Below, one piece after another: positions 24,681 to 36,200 of a stretch of DNA of 64,000 nucleotides (position 1 is its first letter; every line of letters starts with the position of its first letter). A program made the translations under genes and the position numbers. The stretch is from Antedon mediterranea (taxonomy: Eukaryota > Echinodermata > Crinoidea > Comatulida > Antedonidae): contig NC_092676.1 of NCBI RefSeq assembly GCF_964355755.1, positions 250,501 through 314,500 on the forward strand, given 5' to 3'. The notes beneath the pieces are model-generated. The model searched no databases. It worked only from the letters and a program-made list of their open reading frames with translations, and had not been told where the DNA came from.

Positions 24681-27600
24681 ATGGAGTACTACAGTTGGGT
24701 GAGTACAATCTAATTAATAAATAATTAAATGTAAATATTAGGCCTTTGTTGGTAGGAGGCTCATCCTTTTTTGCCTTGTCTTCCTTGTTAGACTTGGTTC
24801 GGATGATCAGCTGGCTGAACTTGCAGTTTCAGCCTAGCCTAGGCCTAGCTAGGTCATCAGTACCCACTCGGCCTACCAGCAGTTGCAATGTTAAATAATT
24901 TAAAAGATACTGTCCTACCTTCCTGGACCTAGGCTAGGCCTAGTTACTAAGGCCTAGGCTAGTAGTAGCCTAGTAGTAGTAGCCTATATAGGCCTAGGCC
25001 TAGGACTATATGTATGGATTAGTTAGGCCTATCTCAAATATGATTTCGAAAGTAATGATTCGATTTTGTTTTTTTTTAATATACAAGCAAAATGAGACAT
25101 GTACTTCTAAAAGTTTTAGTGAACAATGTTATGAACCTCTAATAACTGACAGTGATAAAGTGCGGAAACGAAGAGAAGCAGATGCAAAATGCCGTGCAAA
25201 CATAGCAGAATGTTATCGTCGTCTTAAAGCTCATGTTCATCTTGATTCAAAATTGTCTAAGGTAGATTTTGGTTTCATTTTTAAATTCGAAGAGGCGGAA
25301 AATTATATGGAGATAGACTACACAACTAAAGTTTATGTAGTAGAAAGTATGGTGACAAGACCTCTGTGAAAGCTATCTGAATTTTGCCACTAGCCTATTA
25401 TAGTATAGGCTAGAAAGATGCAATTGCAAGATAAGTGAAGTATAATTTCTAAAGATAATTTTATAGTATTGTATACCATTCCCATACTTTAAAGTTTTTA
25501 CTTTTTCTATACTTATGACTTCTATGTACTGTTTTCTTCATGTAGGCTCGTGTTTTGCAAGAATCATTGCTTAAAATTTACTATCTTGAAGCAATTGTTT
25601 CATTGCAGCTACAGAATTTACAAATAGGTAGGATAACTTAATTTATAACAGCAGTAGTAGTAAGTATAATATTGTAGTATAGGCTTGCAGTGGCAGTTCC
25701 AGGATTTGAAATGAGGGAGGGAGGCAGGACATAAAAAAAGCTTTTGCATTATAATCTAATTTTTAATTTTTTATTGGTTCATAGCTTCACCATTCTGGAA
25801 GCAAGTTACACTTCAATCATTTCATCAAGAATTCATTGAAGGCTATAAAGAAGGAGTTGAAATGAAAAAGAAAACCAAGAAATCCAAGATGGATGGCTAT
25901 GCAGCATCTAGTAACAGGTTGTTATGTACAAAAAAATGGAGGCCTGTCAAATTTTAGATATTGTAACTTCAATTAACAAAATATAATCTTAATTGTTAAT
26001 GTTTTTATCTACTAAACAAGCATTTTTTTACACCATTTTTAATTCTGGTTGGGAACCAACTTATTTTGGTAAATTGGAACTGTTTCAGTATTAAATGGTT
26101 ATTTTAGGATATTTTATGAATAATTTTTGTGTGCAAAATATTATTTTAGACACTATAAGACTACCATTATTATTGCCATTAATATTCATCATCCTTGAAA
26201 AACAACCTATTTTATTTTTTACAGTACAAAAGTAAATATTGGAGCACCAGCAGCAATGTATACAGATCAAGTAGTACCATCATCTCCTGTTGATTATCAA
26301 TATCAATCAATCAATCAATATCAAGTGCATTTTAAAACTAGTCAATTAGAACCATTCAGACAACAAAGTAAGAACTAAGTTTGTAACATCACCATCAAAT
26401 AAATTATAAAATTGATAGCTAAAAATAATACTATACCCAACTTCTGTGTAAGGAATAATTGGGTCATCCTATATTTATGTTTTTCTGTATTAATATATGA
26501 TTTGAAATAAAACAAGCAAATTAAATACCAAAAACTGACAATTGTTTTTTTTTTTTTAATGTTTGGTATAATATAGATATATCAAGTATGATGGGTGGTA
26601 ATAGAATTACATGTATAACACCAGATCTTACTTGTAATGAAGTCATCATTGAGTAAGTACAGTAATATATTTATATTCAATAAAACTTATCATCATTATG
26701 ATATTGCTTTAAAAACTATAATTTTTTTTTAAATCGAAAATAGGTGTCATAAGGTTAATTGTAAGACACCCTCTTACAGGGTTGTTACTTTTATGAAATG
26801 GTTTGAGTGTTTTGTTTTGTTAATGGGAAGCATTAATACAGATACCAAAATGGTGTTGTCGTTTTACCTCTTACAGTGACATTTCATTCGATAAGTTTCA
26901 AACTCCAAAAAACTATCCATTAATTCTTCAACATAATGCTCCAAAAAAATGTAAACCGCCTCAAGATGGAACACACAATAACAGAAAACGTAAACTTGAT
27001 TTTGGTGAATCAGATGATTATGTTGTTGAAATGTTCCGTAACAAAAAGGTAATCATTTTTTTTCTGATGTTATTTGTGAAACTAATGTGTTTATTGATTT
27101 AAAAAAAACAACAAACTAATGTATATTGTAACACAAACATCACATGTTTTTGTAGAGAAAGGCTGATAAGAAACGATTAAAGAAACAAAACAGTTCAGCT
27201 CGAACAAGACCATGGGTGTGGGTCCGAATCATTCAATATTATAGAGAAAGGTAGTTGGATTTATGTTTAACAAGATATTTTAACATTGGATTTAAATTCA
27301 TATTAAAAAGTCTGTTAATAAAAATTGTGAACATATATTATTATTGTATATTTGTATATGAATTTATATTAGAATAACAGTAAATTTGACCATTCCCCAC
27401 CCACTAACAAAATGATTTTGTTATAGTGAGGACTGTTGTGATGAGGAAGAGATAGATGTTGTTGCTGACTTTAAACCTTGCATACATCTGGGAATTCCAA
27501 CAATGTGAGTTATTATATTGAAAAATTATTTGAAACCTGTTCACTGATGCTATTAAAGACCCTTACAAAGATGAAGAGCACCAATTTGAATCCCAAGATA

Positions 27601-28735
27601 TTTGAATGTAGAAAATTTATTTTTGTTTGAAAGTTTGTTAATATTTAACTTTGCAGAAAAGATGAGCCTTTTGATGAAGAAGGATATTACGTCCAACAAA
27701 TGAACGACATGGATGATGATGAGCAGGCAGATGCAGAGGATGACGGCATCTTGACCATGATACTAGCAATGGAAAATGAATTTTCAAGTTCTAGTAGCCC
27801 AGGCTGTTTAGATACGTTCATGGGAAATAATGAAGATGATGACCAGTTTGAAATGTACGGCATAATGACATCAAATGAGTCTTCTTCAACTCACTCATCA
27901 CCGGTAGCCTTCACTGATGTTGCTATGGATACAGACTTCTTCAACGCTGTGAAATTCTCCGACTTCCAACAAGACATGCTGCCACAAAGGTCACAATCGA
28001 TTTCCTTGACTCCGTCTGATAAAAACAGCATGTTCTGTTTTGAAAATGATGAGGACCTGTCCAGTGGTGATCTTACATGTTATGAGGATGACCTACACGG
28101 AACAAGTTCTTTCAGTTTACAAAAGAATATTGGAGATATGGGATCTGTTAAATGTAATGAGTTGGAAGACTCTAAAGAATCCATTATGAGATGGTTTAAT
28201 TCTGCTGATTATGGTGGTCACAAAGAGAAAACAGTTAACTTCTCTTCTCTCGATTATTCTCCAGTAAGTTCATTTCTTTATCCATGCTGTCATTAATGTA
28301 TTTACTAATCCGTTCATGCATTCATTAATTTGTTCAAGCAAATATTTCTGAATGTTATTAGAATGTGACAATTTCTTTGTTTACAGTCTACAGCAGCAAG
28401 TTCATTAGCCAATCAAGTGGTGCCACAGTTAGAATGTGAAGAAGATTTTGCAGACATGTTTGACCTGGGTTTATCACCTCCAATTAAGGTATAGGATTAT
28501 AAATGTTTTTGATTATTTTTCACAAATATACTTGGCGAATGGTTTGCAAACAAATATGTAATGAATGAAGCATACTTTGACCCTAACCACAATATTTTTA
28601 GTTTAAATTGATTAAATCAATCTTATTCCAAAACTACAAAAAAAATTAATTTTTGCTGGATGTGATTATGTTTTGCAGTGGATTCTGCCAGATGATCAGC
28701 TTGTGCGCTATGAAGGTTTAGATGACATACATTAA
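24681..28735 (+). CDS. Divergent helix-loop-helix-like nuclear protein (possibly STRA8-like)
   Basis: Twelve exons with matching phases: 24681-24698, 25088-25261, 25546-25627, 25785-25917, 26225-26367, 26577-26652, 26877-27048, 27156-27250, 27427-27504, 27657-28263, 28387-28488, 28679-28735 (578 aa). Residues about 30-95 form a basic stretch (KVRKRREADAKCRANI), an amphipathic helix, a loop with SKLSKARVL and a second helix (LLKIYYLEAIV). This looks like a bHLH. Next comes SPFWKQVTLQSF...GYKEG. The layout recalls STRA8, a retinoic-acid-responsive meiosis regulator, but the match is weak and from memory. Further on are a basic cluster (NRKRKL, RKADKKRLKKQ), PWVWVRIIQYYRE, and a long acidic Ser-rich half ending in FDLGLSPPIKWILP, fitting a transactivation region. 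The first exon (MEYYSW) is short and less certain. The stop lies in a tandem repeat. Confidence 0.7.
24830..25010. repeat. TAGGCCTAGGCC-type tract in intron 1 of the HLH-like gene
   Basis: Repeated CCTAGGCCTAGC, TAGTAGTAGCC and GGCCTAGGCC words, again in the first intron of a gene, as at 3515-3790. Confidence 0.7.
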
Positions 28736-28894
28736 TGTTACAATAACTGAACGGAATGTTACTTGAATGTTAACTGAATGGAAGGAATACATTAATGTTA
28801 ACTGAACGGGATGAGTACATTAATGTTACCTGAATGTTAACTGAATGGAAGGAATACATTAATGTTAACTGAACAGGATGAGTACATTAATGTT
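28728..28894 (+). repeat. Tandem repeat covering the stop codon of the HLH-like gene
   Basis: TACATTAATGTTA occurs at 28728, 28788, 28816, 28855 and 28883, within a compound unit of about 67 bp that also holds GAATGTTAACTGAATGGAAG. The first occurrence contains the last codons and TAA stop of the gene (ATACATTAA). The others lie in the 3' UTR. Confidence 0.85.
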
Positions 28895-29676
28895 TTCATT
28901 TATTGACTTGAACCAAAAATTTATTTTAAAAATTAAGGTTATTTTATTGTTTATCATCAAAGCTACTAATGTCATTAAATAGCAGATCATGATCTTATCC
29001 ACTGTCATAAACACTAGTAGTGTTAATCAGTATTTGAATTGTTCATAGGACAGGGTCTAATAATAGGTCTTAATTCCTCCCAGATCAATTTAATAAATTA
29101 AGATTATATTGTCAGAATATAAATCATTGATGTCATGGTTTGTGACCAATGTACATTATGTATAATTTATTAGTGAATAAAAAAAATAAACATAAAACGA
29201 GGTTTTCTATCATTAATTTACATTATTTAATTTTGTTTGATGCCTCATAATGAAATTGTGAGATATTATATGTTTATACTTTTATAAATACAGTACAAAA
29301 TGAGCACAGAGATGTCACTAATAATTTCTTCATGTAAAAAGCACATTTTAAAATTATTTAGATGTTAAATGCAACAAAAAAAGTCCTAACTGGGTTATAT
29401 AATAATTGAATTGTGTTTGTTTTAAATGGTTATTGTTGAATTAAATTATAAAATATTTGATAAAAGTATTGTTTTTGTCTTTTTTTCATTAATAAAGTCT
29501 TGTTTCTTGTATCTCATTTCCCGCACTTAGCTGAGAAAAGTTTATGCAACTAGAGGGCGCTCTTTATCAACAACAAAATTAAGATCAATTCAAAAACAAA
29601 TGAGTGGAAGATTGTCTAAAATAATGTAAAAAAGATGTTTATGTAAATAGTTAATATTATTGGTATTTATTTCATA
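28895..29676. other. 3' UTR of the HLH-like gene and MED18 promoter region
   Basis: AT-rich. AATAAA candidates occur near 29176. The 29515-29600 stretch (CCCGCACTTAGC, GAGGGCGCTC) is the only less AT-rich part and is the likely MED18 promoter. No other gene seen. Confidence 0.5.
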
Positions 29677-31874
29677 ATGAATGCAAGTATACCAGGAACG
29701 TTTGGGTCTACGATAGGAAACGTAGGAAACCAGGAATACTATTTGCAAGGTAGCGTGTTAGACAGCGCTCGAGATACGCTAGTTCATAGGCTCAAGGCTC
29801 TCTGTGACAATGTACAACTCCAGCCTGAGTCGTTTCAGGACCATGAAATTGTTTACGCCATGAAAAGTTAGTTTAATTACTATAAACCAACATTTTTTTT
29901 TAGGTGGCGGTGGTGATGGTGGTAGTAGAGTCCGAGGAAGGTAGTTCAGTATGAAATATGAAACGCTGTAAATTTAAATTATATTAAAATATTGTCCCCT
30001 TTTTTATTTCGCATGGCCTATTTACGATTTGACAGCATATAATTTGGCAATTTTCATTTCGTTTTTATCTATTTTATTAAATAAAGTGTATGTAAAAGTC
30101 AAACGCAGCCTGCCTCTTTTACTACCGCTTTATACATTCGGGTCTTTTAGCTCTTCTGCTCTTTTTTTTAACCATTTTCCCTCTTATCATTCATTATTAT
30201 AGCCCGCTCGATAATTCCAAACATCATTTTTTTTCTTATTTGAACTTGATAAAAAAGTTTTATAATTAAAAAACTGAATGAAATCAAATTGAATCTGTAG
30301 GTAGTAATGCTTCAAACGTGATGACACTTAGAGCACGACATGCTTTGGACCAACCACCTGACTCACCATGGTAAGATCAAACAATATTAGTGTTAAACTG
30401 GAATGCCATACTGTGGTAGGATATTGGAGGGAAACTGATTGGATTCTCAGGATCTGGGATAAAAGAGACGAACATATTTCAAAATGTACACACATTTTAA
30501 TGAGTAATAAATCAAATCTGAATTAATTTTGTAGAAATAATTACTTACATGTATTCTTTCATAAAACATAAGATAGTGGTATACTGTATCTGGAAGTTCT
30601 TGCTTGCCTTCTGTGTTAGCTTGCCTTATGGTTCATAAAAACATAATGTTTGACCTCCTCCTACTATGCAGGCAATTACGTTATTTAGGGCAACCAGAGA
30701 TGGGCGATAAAAGCAGAGGAGCTGCTATGCGTAGCTACTTGGATACATGCACTGGACCAAACCTACCAGATTTTTTGACAGAGATAGGTTTCAAGTAAGA
30801 TTTATGTAATTTCATAACATTTGTTTAACAATTACAACTTCATATGTTAATTCAACTCTGTAATCTTACAGACTTGTCTTCTTTTTCTGGCCAAATAACA
30901 CTATTCTGTCACATTTTACTTTTGTCTTAGTATGATAAACATGCTTTTAGTCCTGTAATTTTGAAAAAATGATAAATCTACAATTTTGACCCATTCTTTT
31001 AATAGTCAATCTTATTGTGTTTGAAAAGTAGTTGTTTAATTTTACTTTTTATATCAATTGGGAAACATTCTTATATGCTGACATTTTTACTGCAACAGGA
31101 TGGATTATGAAGTAGTGTGTAAGGGTTATATGTTTCGTAAAGGAAAGATGAAAATTACTATTACCAAAGTATTTAAGGTACAAAACATTCTTTAGTTGAA
31201 AATTTAATTTTTATTTTTGTTGTTTTTCAGTATAAATTCTTTATTTAAATTGAAAAATTGAATATTGTTTAATAATAAATTAATTAATTAAATTACTAAT
31301 AATGTATTTAATCTAATGGATTGATAAACATTACACTTCAGATAGTTAACCCTGGTAGTTTTGATAAACTTGAGGCGGTGTCTAACTCACACTTAGTGGA
31401 GCTAAGTGTGGTGGTATCAGCCGCATCAGATGCTATCACTGAAGATATTAAGTCTTTTTCAGAACAACTTAAACCGTATCCTTAAGTTGAGTTGAGACAT
31501 TTCTTAATCATTTTGTTGATCGTTGACTGAGAAAAATGAAAAACACCAACTAATTTGTTATACTTTATGCCACTAAAAAGAGACGTCATGATTTAGATTA
31601 CATGAAGATATTATTAAGTTCATAAATGAACACAAGAGGGCTCTCTCTTGTTTACATGTTGTTGTGACATTTCTGGGGGTCACAAATTACTGTATTGTAT
31701 AATTATACAACAAAAACCATGGCCAGGCCTGTTGAAAAATAGGTCATTAATTATACATCCCTAGTTTGAATTTACTTAATTAATTAATTTTTATTTACTC
31801 AAATTCAAAGTTTCCTTAATAGTTTATTAAACAGCATTGTCACAATGGAAAAGGTTGATCCAAGGAAACTGTAG
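29677..31874 (+). CDS. MED18: Mediator complex subunit 18
   Basis: Head-module subunit of Mediator, which links transcription factors to RNA polymerase II; it forms a beta-barrel-like fold with MED20. Exons: 29677-29866, 30301-30370, 30672-30794, 31099-31177, 31342-31475, 31835-31874 (211 aa, against about 208 in vertebrates). Diagnostic stretches are EYYLQGSVLDSA, the invariant LRYLGQPEMGD, GYMFRKGKMKI, and SHLVELSVVVSA...FSEQLKP. The last exon has only 13 codons including the stop and encodes the conserved end EKVDPRKL. It was found by matching the family C terminus; its 5' splice partner is GTATCC at 31476. The stop codon lies in the first copy of a 51-bp tandem repeat. A candidate poly(A) signal is at 32431-32436. 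Confidence 0.97.
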
Positions 31875-32003
31875 CCATACTGAGAACTGTCATTCATGTC
31901 ATAGGTCAATCCGAGGAAGATATAGCCATACTGAGAGCTGTCATTCATGTCATAGGTCAATCCGAGGAAGATATAGCCATACTGAGAGCTGTCATTCATG
32001 TCA
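31852..32003 (+). repeat. 51-bp tandem repeat covering the MED18 stop codon, 3 copies
   Basis: The first copy (AGGTTGATCCAAGGAAACTG, then TAG) encodes the last MED18 codons and stop. Copies 2 and 3, nearly identical to each other, have AGGTCAATCCGAGGAAGATA. All end in CTGTCATTCATGTCAT. Short open frames on both strands here are only the repeat. Confidence 0.92.
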
Positions 32004-33246
32004 AATAACATTTGTGCTGTCTCCAGCACCATCCTAAGAATTCAATCAATTCTTCCAATGGTTTAATTGCAGCTAACAGTCCAGCTGATTTTATACTTGT
32101 GAATTATTATAGAGAACTAGGTACTGTATGTGTACATACATTTAATCCAAGTGGTTTGTTGCTCTTGGAATCTTGATCACATTCACCCTTCCTCCATCTA
32201 ATGATATACAGTATTTTAATTTATGATTTCATGTTGACCTTCTACACTCAGTTTGAGTTCAGACTTATGTGGAATGTGGAACATTACACTCAACATATCA
32301 AATGTACAGAACACGGTTTTTTATTTATTTATATTTTGTTTTTTTTATACTAAAAAAATTCAGTTAAGTTTTTGTAAAAATTGTAATAATAAGAAAAGTA
32401 TACAGTACATAAACATGATACACTGATATTAATAAACTGAACACAAATTTATTAAGAACTGTGTATTATTGTTTTATTTACTTGTTATCTTCCAGCAACC
32501 ATTACCCTCAAATCAATCAAAGTCATACAATTAAAACAATTTGCCTTTTGGTATTAAAACATACTCTCCTCAGGCTAATAACATTTGTAATTGTAAACTA
32601 TGTATTGTCACTGTTTTGGTGTACGATTACAGTTCTGAGATAATTACTTGCATTACCATATTCTAAGTATCAATTATTCACCCTGCTGATTGGCTATTCA
32701 ATGATCACGTGATCACATACCATGCATGCATTAGACATAGCATCAAGGGTCATGTGACTTTATTTGGTAGTCAAGTTGGTGCTAAGTTATTGAGGATAGA
32801 AAACTCAAACTAAACACTCTTATACTGCATCCTCTGACGATTGGAGCCAAGCCAACCTTTCTCTATTTTAGTTTGTAAGTTGTTTTTTGTTTGCAATTTT
32901 TTAATTCTATTAGATATATTTAATAAATAAATTAATTTAATTTTAACTAAAAAGTAAAATAATTTGGTGTTACTTGGTTTTTGGTTCAGTAACAAATTTA
33001 TCCTGTTTATATCAAGCATACAATTTTTCAGTAATGTAGTTTAATTAATGTTATATGTAGGCCTATTTTTATTTATGATTTTCCAAATATATTCACTGAG
33101 TTCAAATAATATAATTGAATATAACCAAAATTTAAATGTTTGCAAACTAAAATATTGTACACTCTTTTGATATAAATAAATAAATAAAATAATTTATGAA
33201 CTATTTAATTTTGTAGGATCTTATTTTATCAAGAAAAGTAAACAAC
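32004..33246. other. MED18 3' UTR and promoter / 5' UTR of the troponin-T-like gene
   Basis: No coding exon. An untranslated first exon may end at the donor GTAAGT near 32875, with the acceptor (TTTTGTAG) just before 33217. Around 32690-32760 there are an ATTGG (inverted CCAAT) and CACGTG within GATCACGTGATC, a perfect palindrome. Confidence 0.45.
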
Positions 33247-36200
33247 ATGGCAGATGAAGAAGCTGAACGTGCTGCCGAGGTAAATAAATTATCATTTTTG
33301 CTGCAGTCCAGCATTTAATTCACAACAAGCATTTATATATAATTTAAATTGGTTTTTTTTCTTTTAATTAAAAATATATAATTGTTCCCTTGAAAAAAAA
33401 TTAGACTATTGAAACAAATTATTTAACCCAATTAAGCCACAATTTGGAGAAAAAAAAGCATTGTGTCAGGATGCTATTGTCTGCAATCCAACAGGATTCT
33501 GGCTAGTGTAACGGTTTATTTTGTGTTTTTTCTTCTTTTTTTAATATCAGAATTGAATACTACAGTACTACATTTAATTTCATTTGTTTTTTTTATGTTA
33601 GAGAGACATTATATCTTTAACCATTGTTGAATTTTAAAATATCTGAATTACCCAATGACTACATTCACAGGAGTAGGTGATCAATCAATGAACACATGGG
33701 AACTTTTTTTTTATTGTTTGAGATAATTTGAGATAAAATTGTTATTTTTATAATGAATGTAGGAATTGCGCTTAAGGCGTGAAGAAGAAGATCGGCAACG
33801 AGAAGCAGAAGAAAAGGAGACGAGAAGAATCCAAAAAGAACAGGAGGAGAAAAGACTTGCAGAGATGAAAGAAAGAATGGTAAGAAAGGTTCATTTCAAT
33901 TCATGAAGCCTATTTCGTGCCTAGCTTACCTGGATAAACCAACAATAGCCATTTCTCCTCGAAGCGCGAGATATAACTCGAAAAGTTTTCATTGAATCCC
34001 CCTCTCTACAAAATGGTATAGTCCATGAACTATGCATGAAATTTATTTAATGGAAAAAAAATACAAGTTTAAAATACATTTTTAATTTAGCCACCCAATG
34101 TCGTGTATTAAATTAAAAACAACATCACCGATAAACTTTGACTACAGCCATGTTCATAAAACATGAATTCAAAAAGTGATTACAAATAAAATAAATGAAA
34201 CGAAAGCAAAGGCTTTGGGTTTCATTTAAACAAATCATCTACATGTCAGACTGACTATCTTAGTTGTGAACTTTTACCTTGAATCTATATTATTTTTTTA
34301 AACAGGAAATAAGAAGAAAAGAGGAGGAGGAGATGGCTCGTCGTATCCAAGAAGAGGAAGAGGCAAGAATTAAGAGAGAGGAGGTAAATAGTTTCAATTA
34401 TATTTTGCCTTCATAAATAAGAGACTACCTCATATTTTAAGGACATAGTCAGGGGGATAGTTGAGGGTCATCCCCCCCCCCCAACACCCATTTTTGTTTT
34501 TTTTAACTAGCCTGCTCATCACGATGTAAAAATCCAGGCTATTCAACTTCCATACGCCTTATCTAGGACGACATTTTGATAGGCTGTACAGAATAAAACA
34601 TCTTTGTATTATTGTTAACAGGAGCTTGCCATTAAACGGCGTGAAGACATCGAGAAGCGACGTAAGCAAGCTGAAGAGAAGCGTAAGCAGTTGGAAGCCA
34701 TGGCGGCAGCTGCAGCCGCTGGTGGTGGAAAAGCTGGCATGCTTGCTGTAAGTTTTATTTTAAAGATGTATTGTCCCTTGAAACACAAAAAATGAAAAAA
34801 AAAATATTCTAAATTTTAATTAGCCATATCAAAGTAATATTAAAGTTATTCAGTTTAAGTCGAAAAGTTTACATAATTAACTGGTAAATTAATTAGATTA
34901 CATTTCGTCTGGGAAATCGTCGCAAGCGAAAGTAAACAAAGATTTTAAACCATGAGTATGCATTATGCATGATGCTAATTAGGATTGTTTACAACTCGTC
35001 ACGGTTGAGAAGGTGTTTCACACAGATCGCGAGGAAGTTTTATGATTATGCATACAGAGTAGCCAAACAAGCGCGTTGCATTATGAGATATGTTTTGATT
35101 GAAAACTTTGACTGGAAGTCAGTTATTTTTTGAACAAAAAAACATCTGTATTTCGGTTAAATTATTTTTTTTTTTCGACTAATTTTTGGTGAAAGTTTTT
35201 TTTTCGAAATAAAAAAAAAAATTTGGGGGGGAATTAGTCAAAGGGACAATACATCTTTAAATTATAACTTAAAAAATAAATGTGCCGAGAAGTTGATTAG
35301 AATTCTATTATGTATGTTCTTTAGAATCAACATTATGTCAAAGGTCAACTGCAAATGTCAAAGTTTGCAACAAAAAAATGACTTTTAAAATCATCATAGA
35401 ACATGATAATTTCATTTTATTTCACTTTACTAATAACTTAAATAAAGTGAAGGAACCTGAATGAAAACATAGCTTGTAATTTGAGTCTGTAGACCTTCAT
35501 CAATAATGACAATTTTTATTTTGGAACTACATTCATAACCAATAACCTGATTCAGTCACCACAGACTGTGCATAATAAATGAGTTTGTAACCCAGTATAT
35601 GTTGTTTGGTTTTACAGGCTAGGATTGCCCGTGCAAGAGAGGAGTCTAAGATGACAAAGGATCAGATAGAAGCAATGAAGACGCAACATCTTGATGAGAA
35701 ATATCCACCAACTAATTTCAACAGAATTAACTCAATTGACAAACTGAAAACCTTGGCAACAAATTTCCATAACCAGTTGAGGAAATTCTACGCTGATTTA
35801 TTTGATTATCAAGACAAACAGAGTCGTAATGACTATTCTGTAAGTCACACACATTATTAATACTATTTATTATTTTATTATTTATAAGGGATTATACCAA
35901 AGTTTCCTACTTCAGTTTCACAGCAGTAACTACATTTTTTTCCTGTAAAAACGTATGATTTTAGTTTTATTTTATTAACATTTATCAAATCACATCTATC
36001 AAATAATTAAATATCTAATTTGTTTTCTTTTTCAGAAAAATGAACTTCAAGCTCGTATTAAGGACATGTTGAAACAGTATGTTGAATTAAGTTTTTCAAT
36101 CCCAGTACAGTGGACCTATAGATCCATGCCAATACATTATACAACATTACAGAACACACATTTAGTCAGTAGATTTTTGGCAAAAATGATGTTAGCTTTT

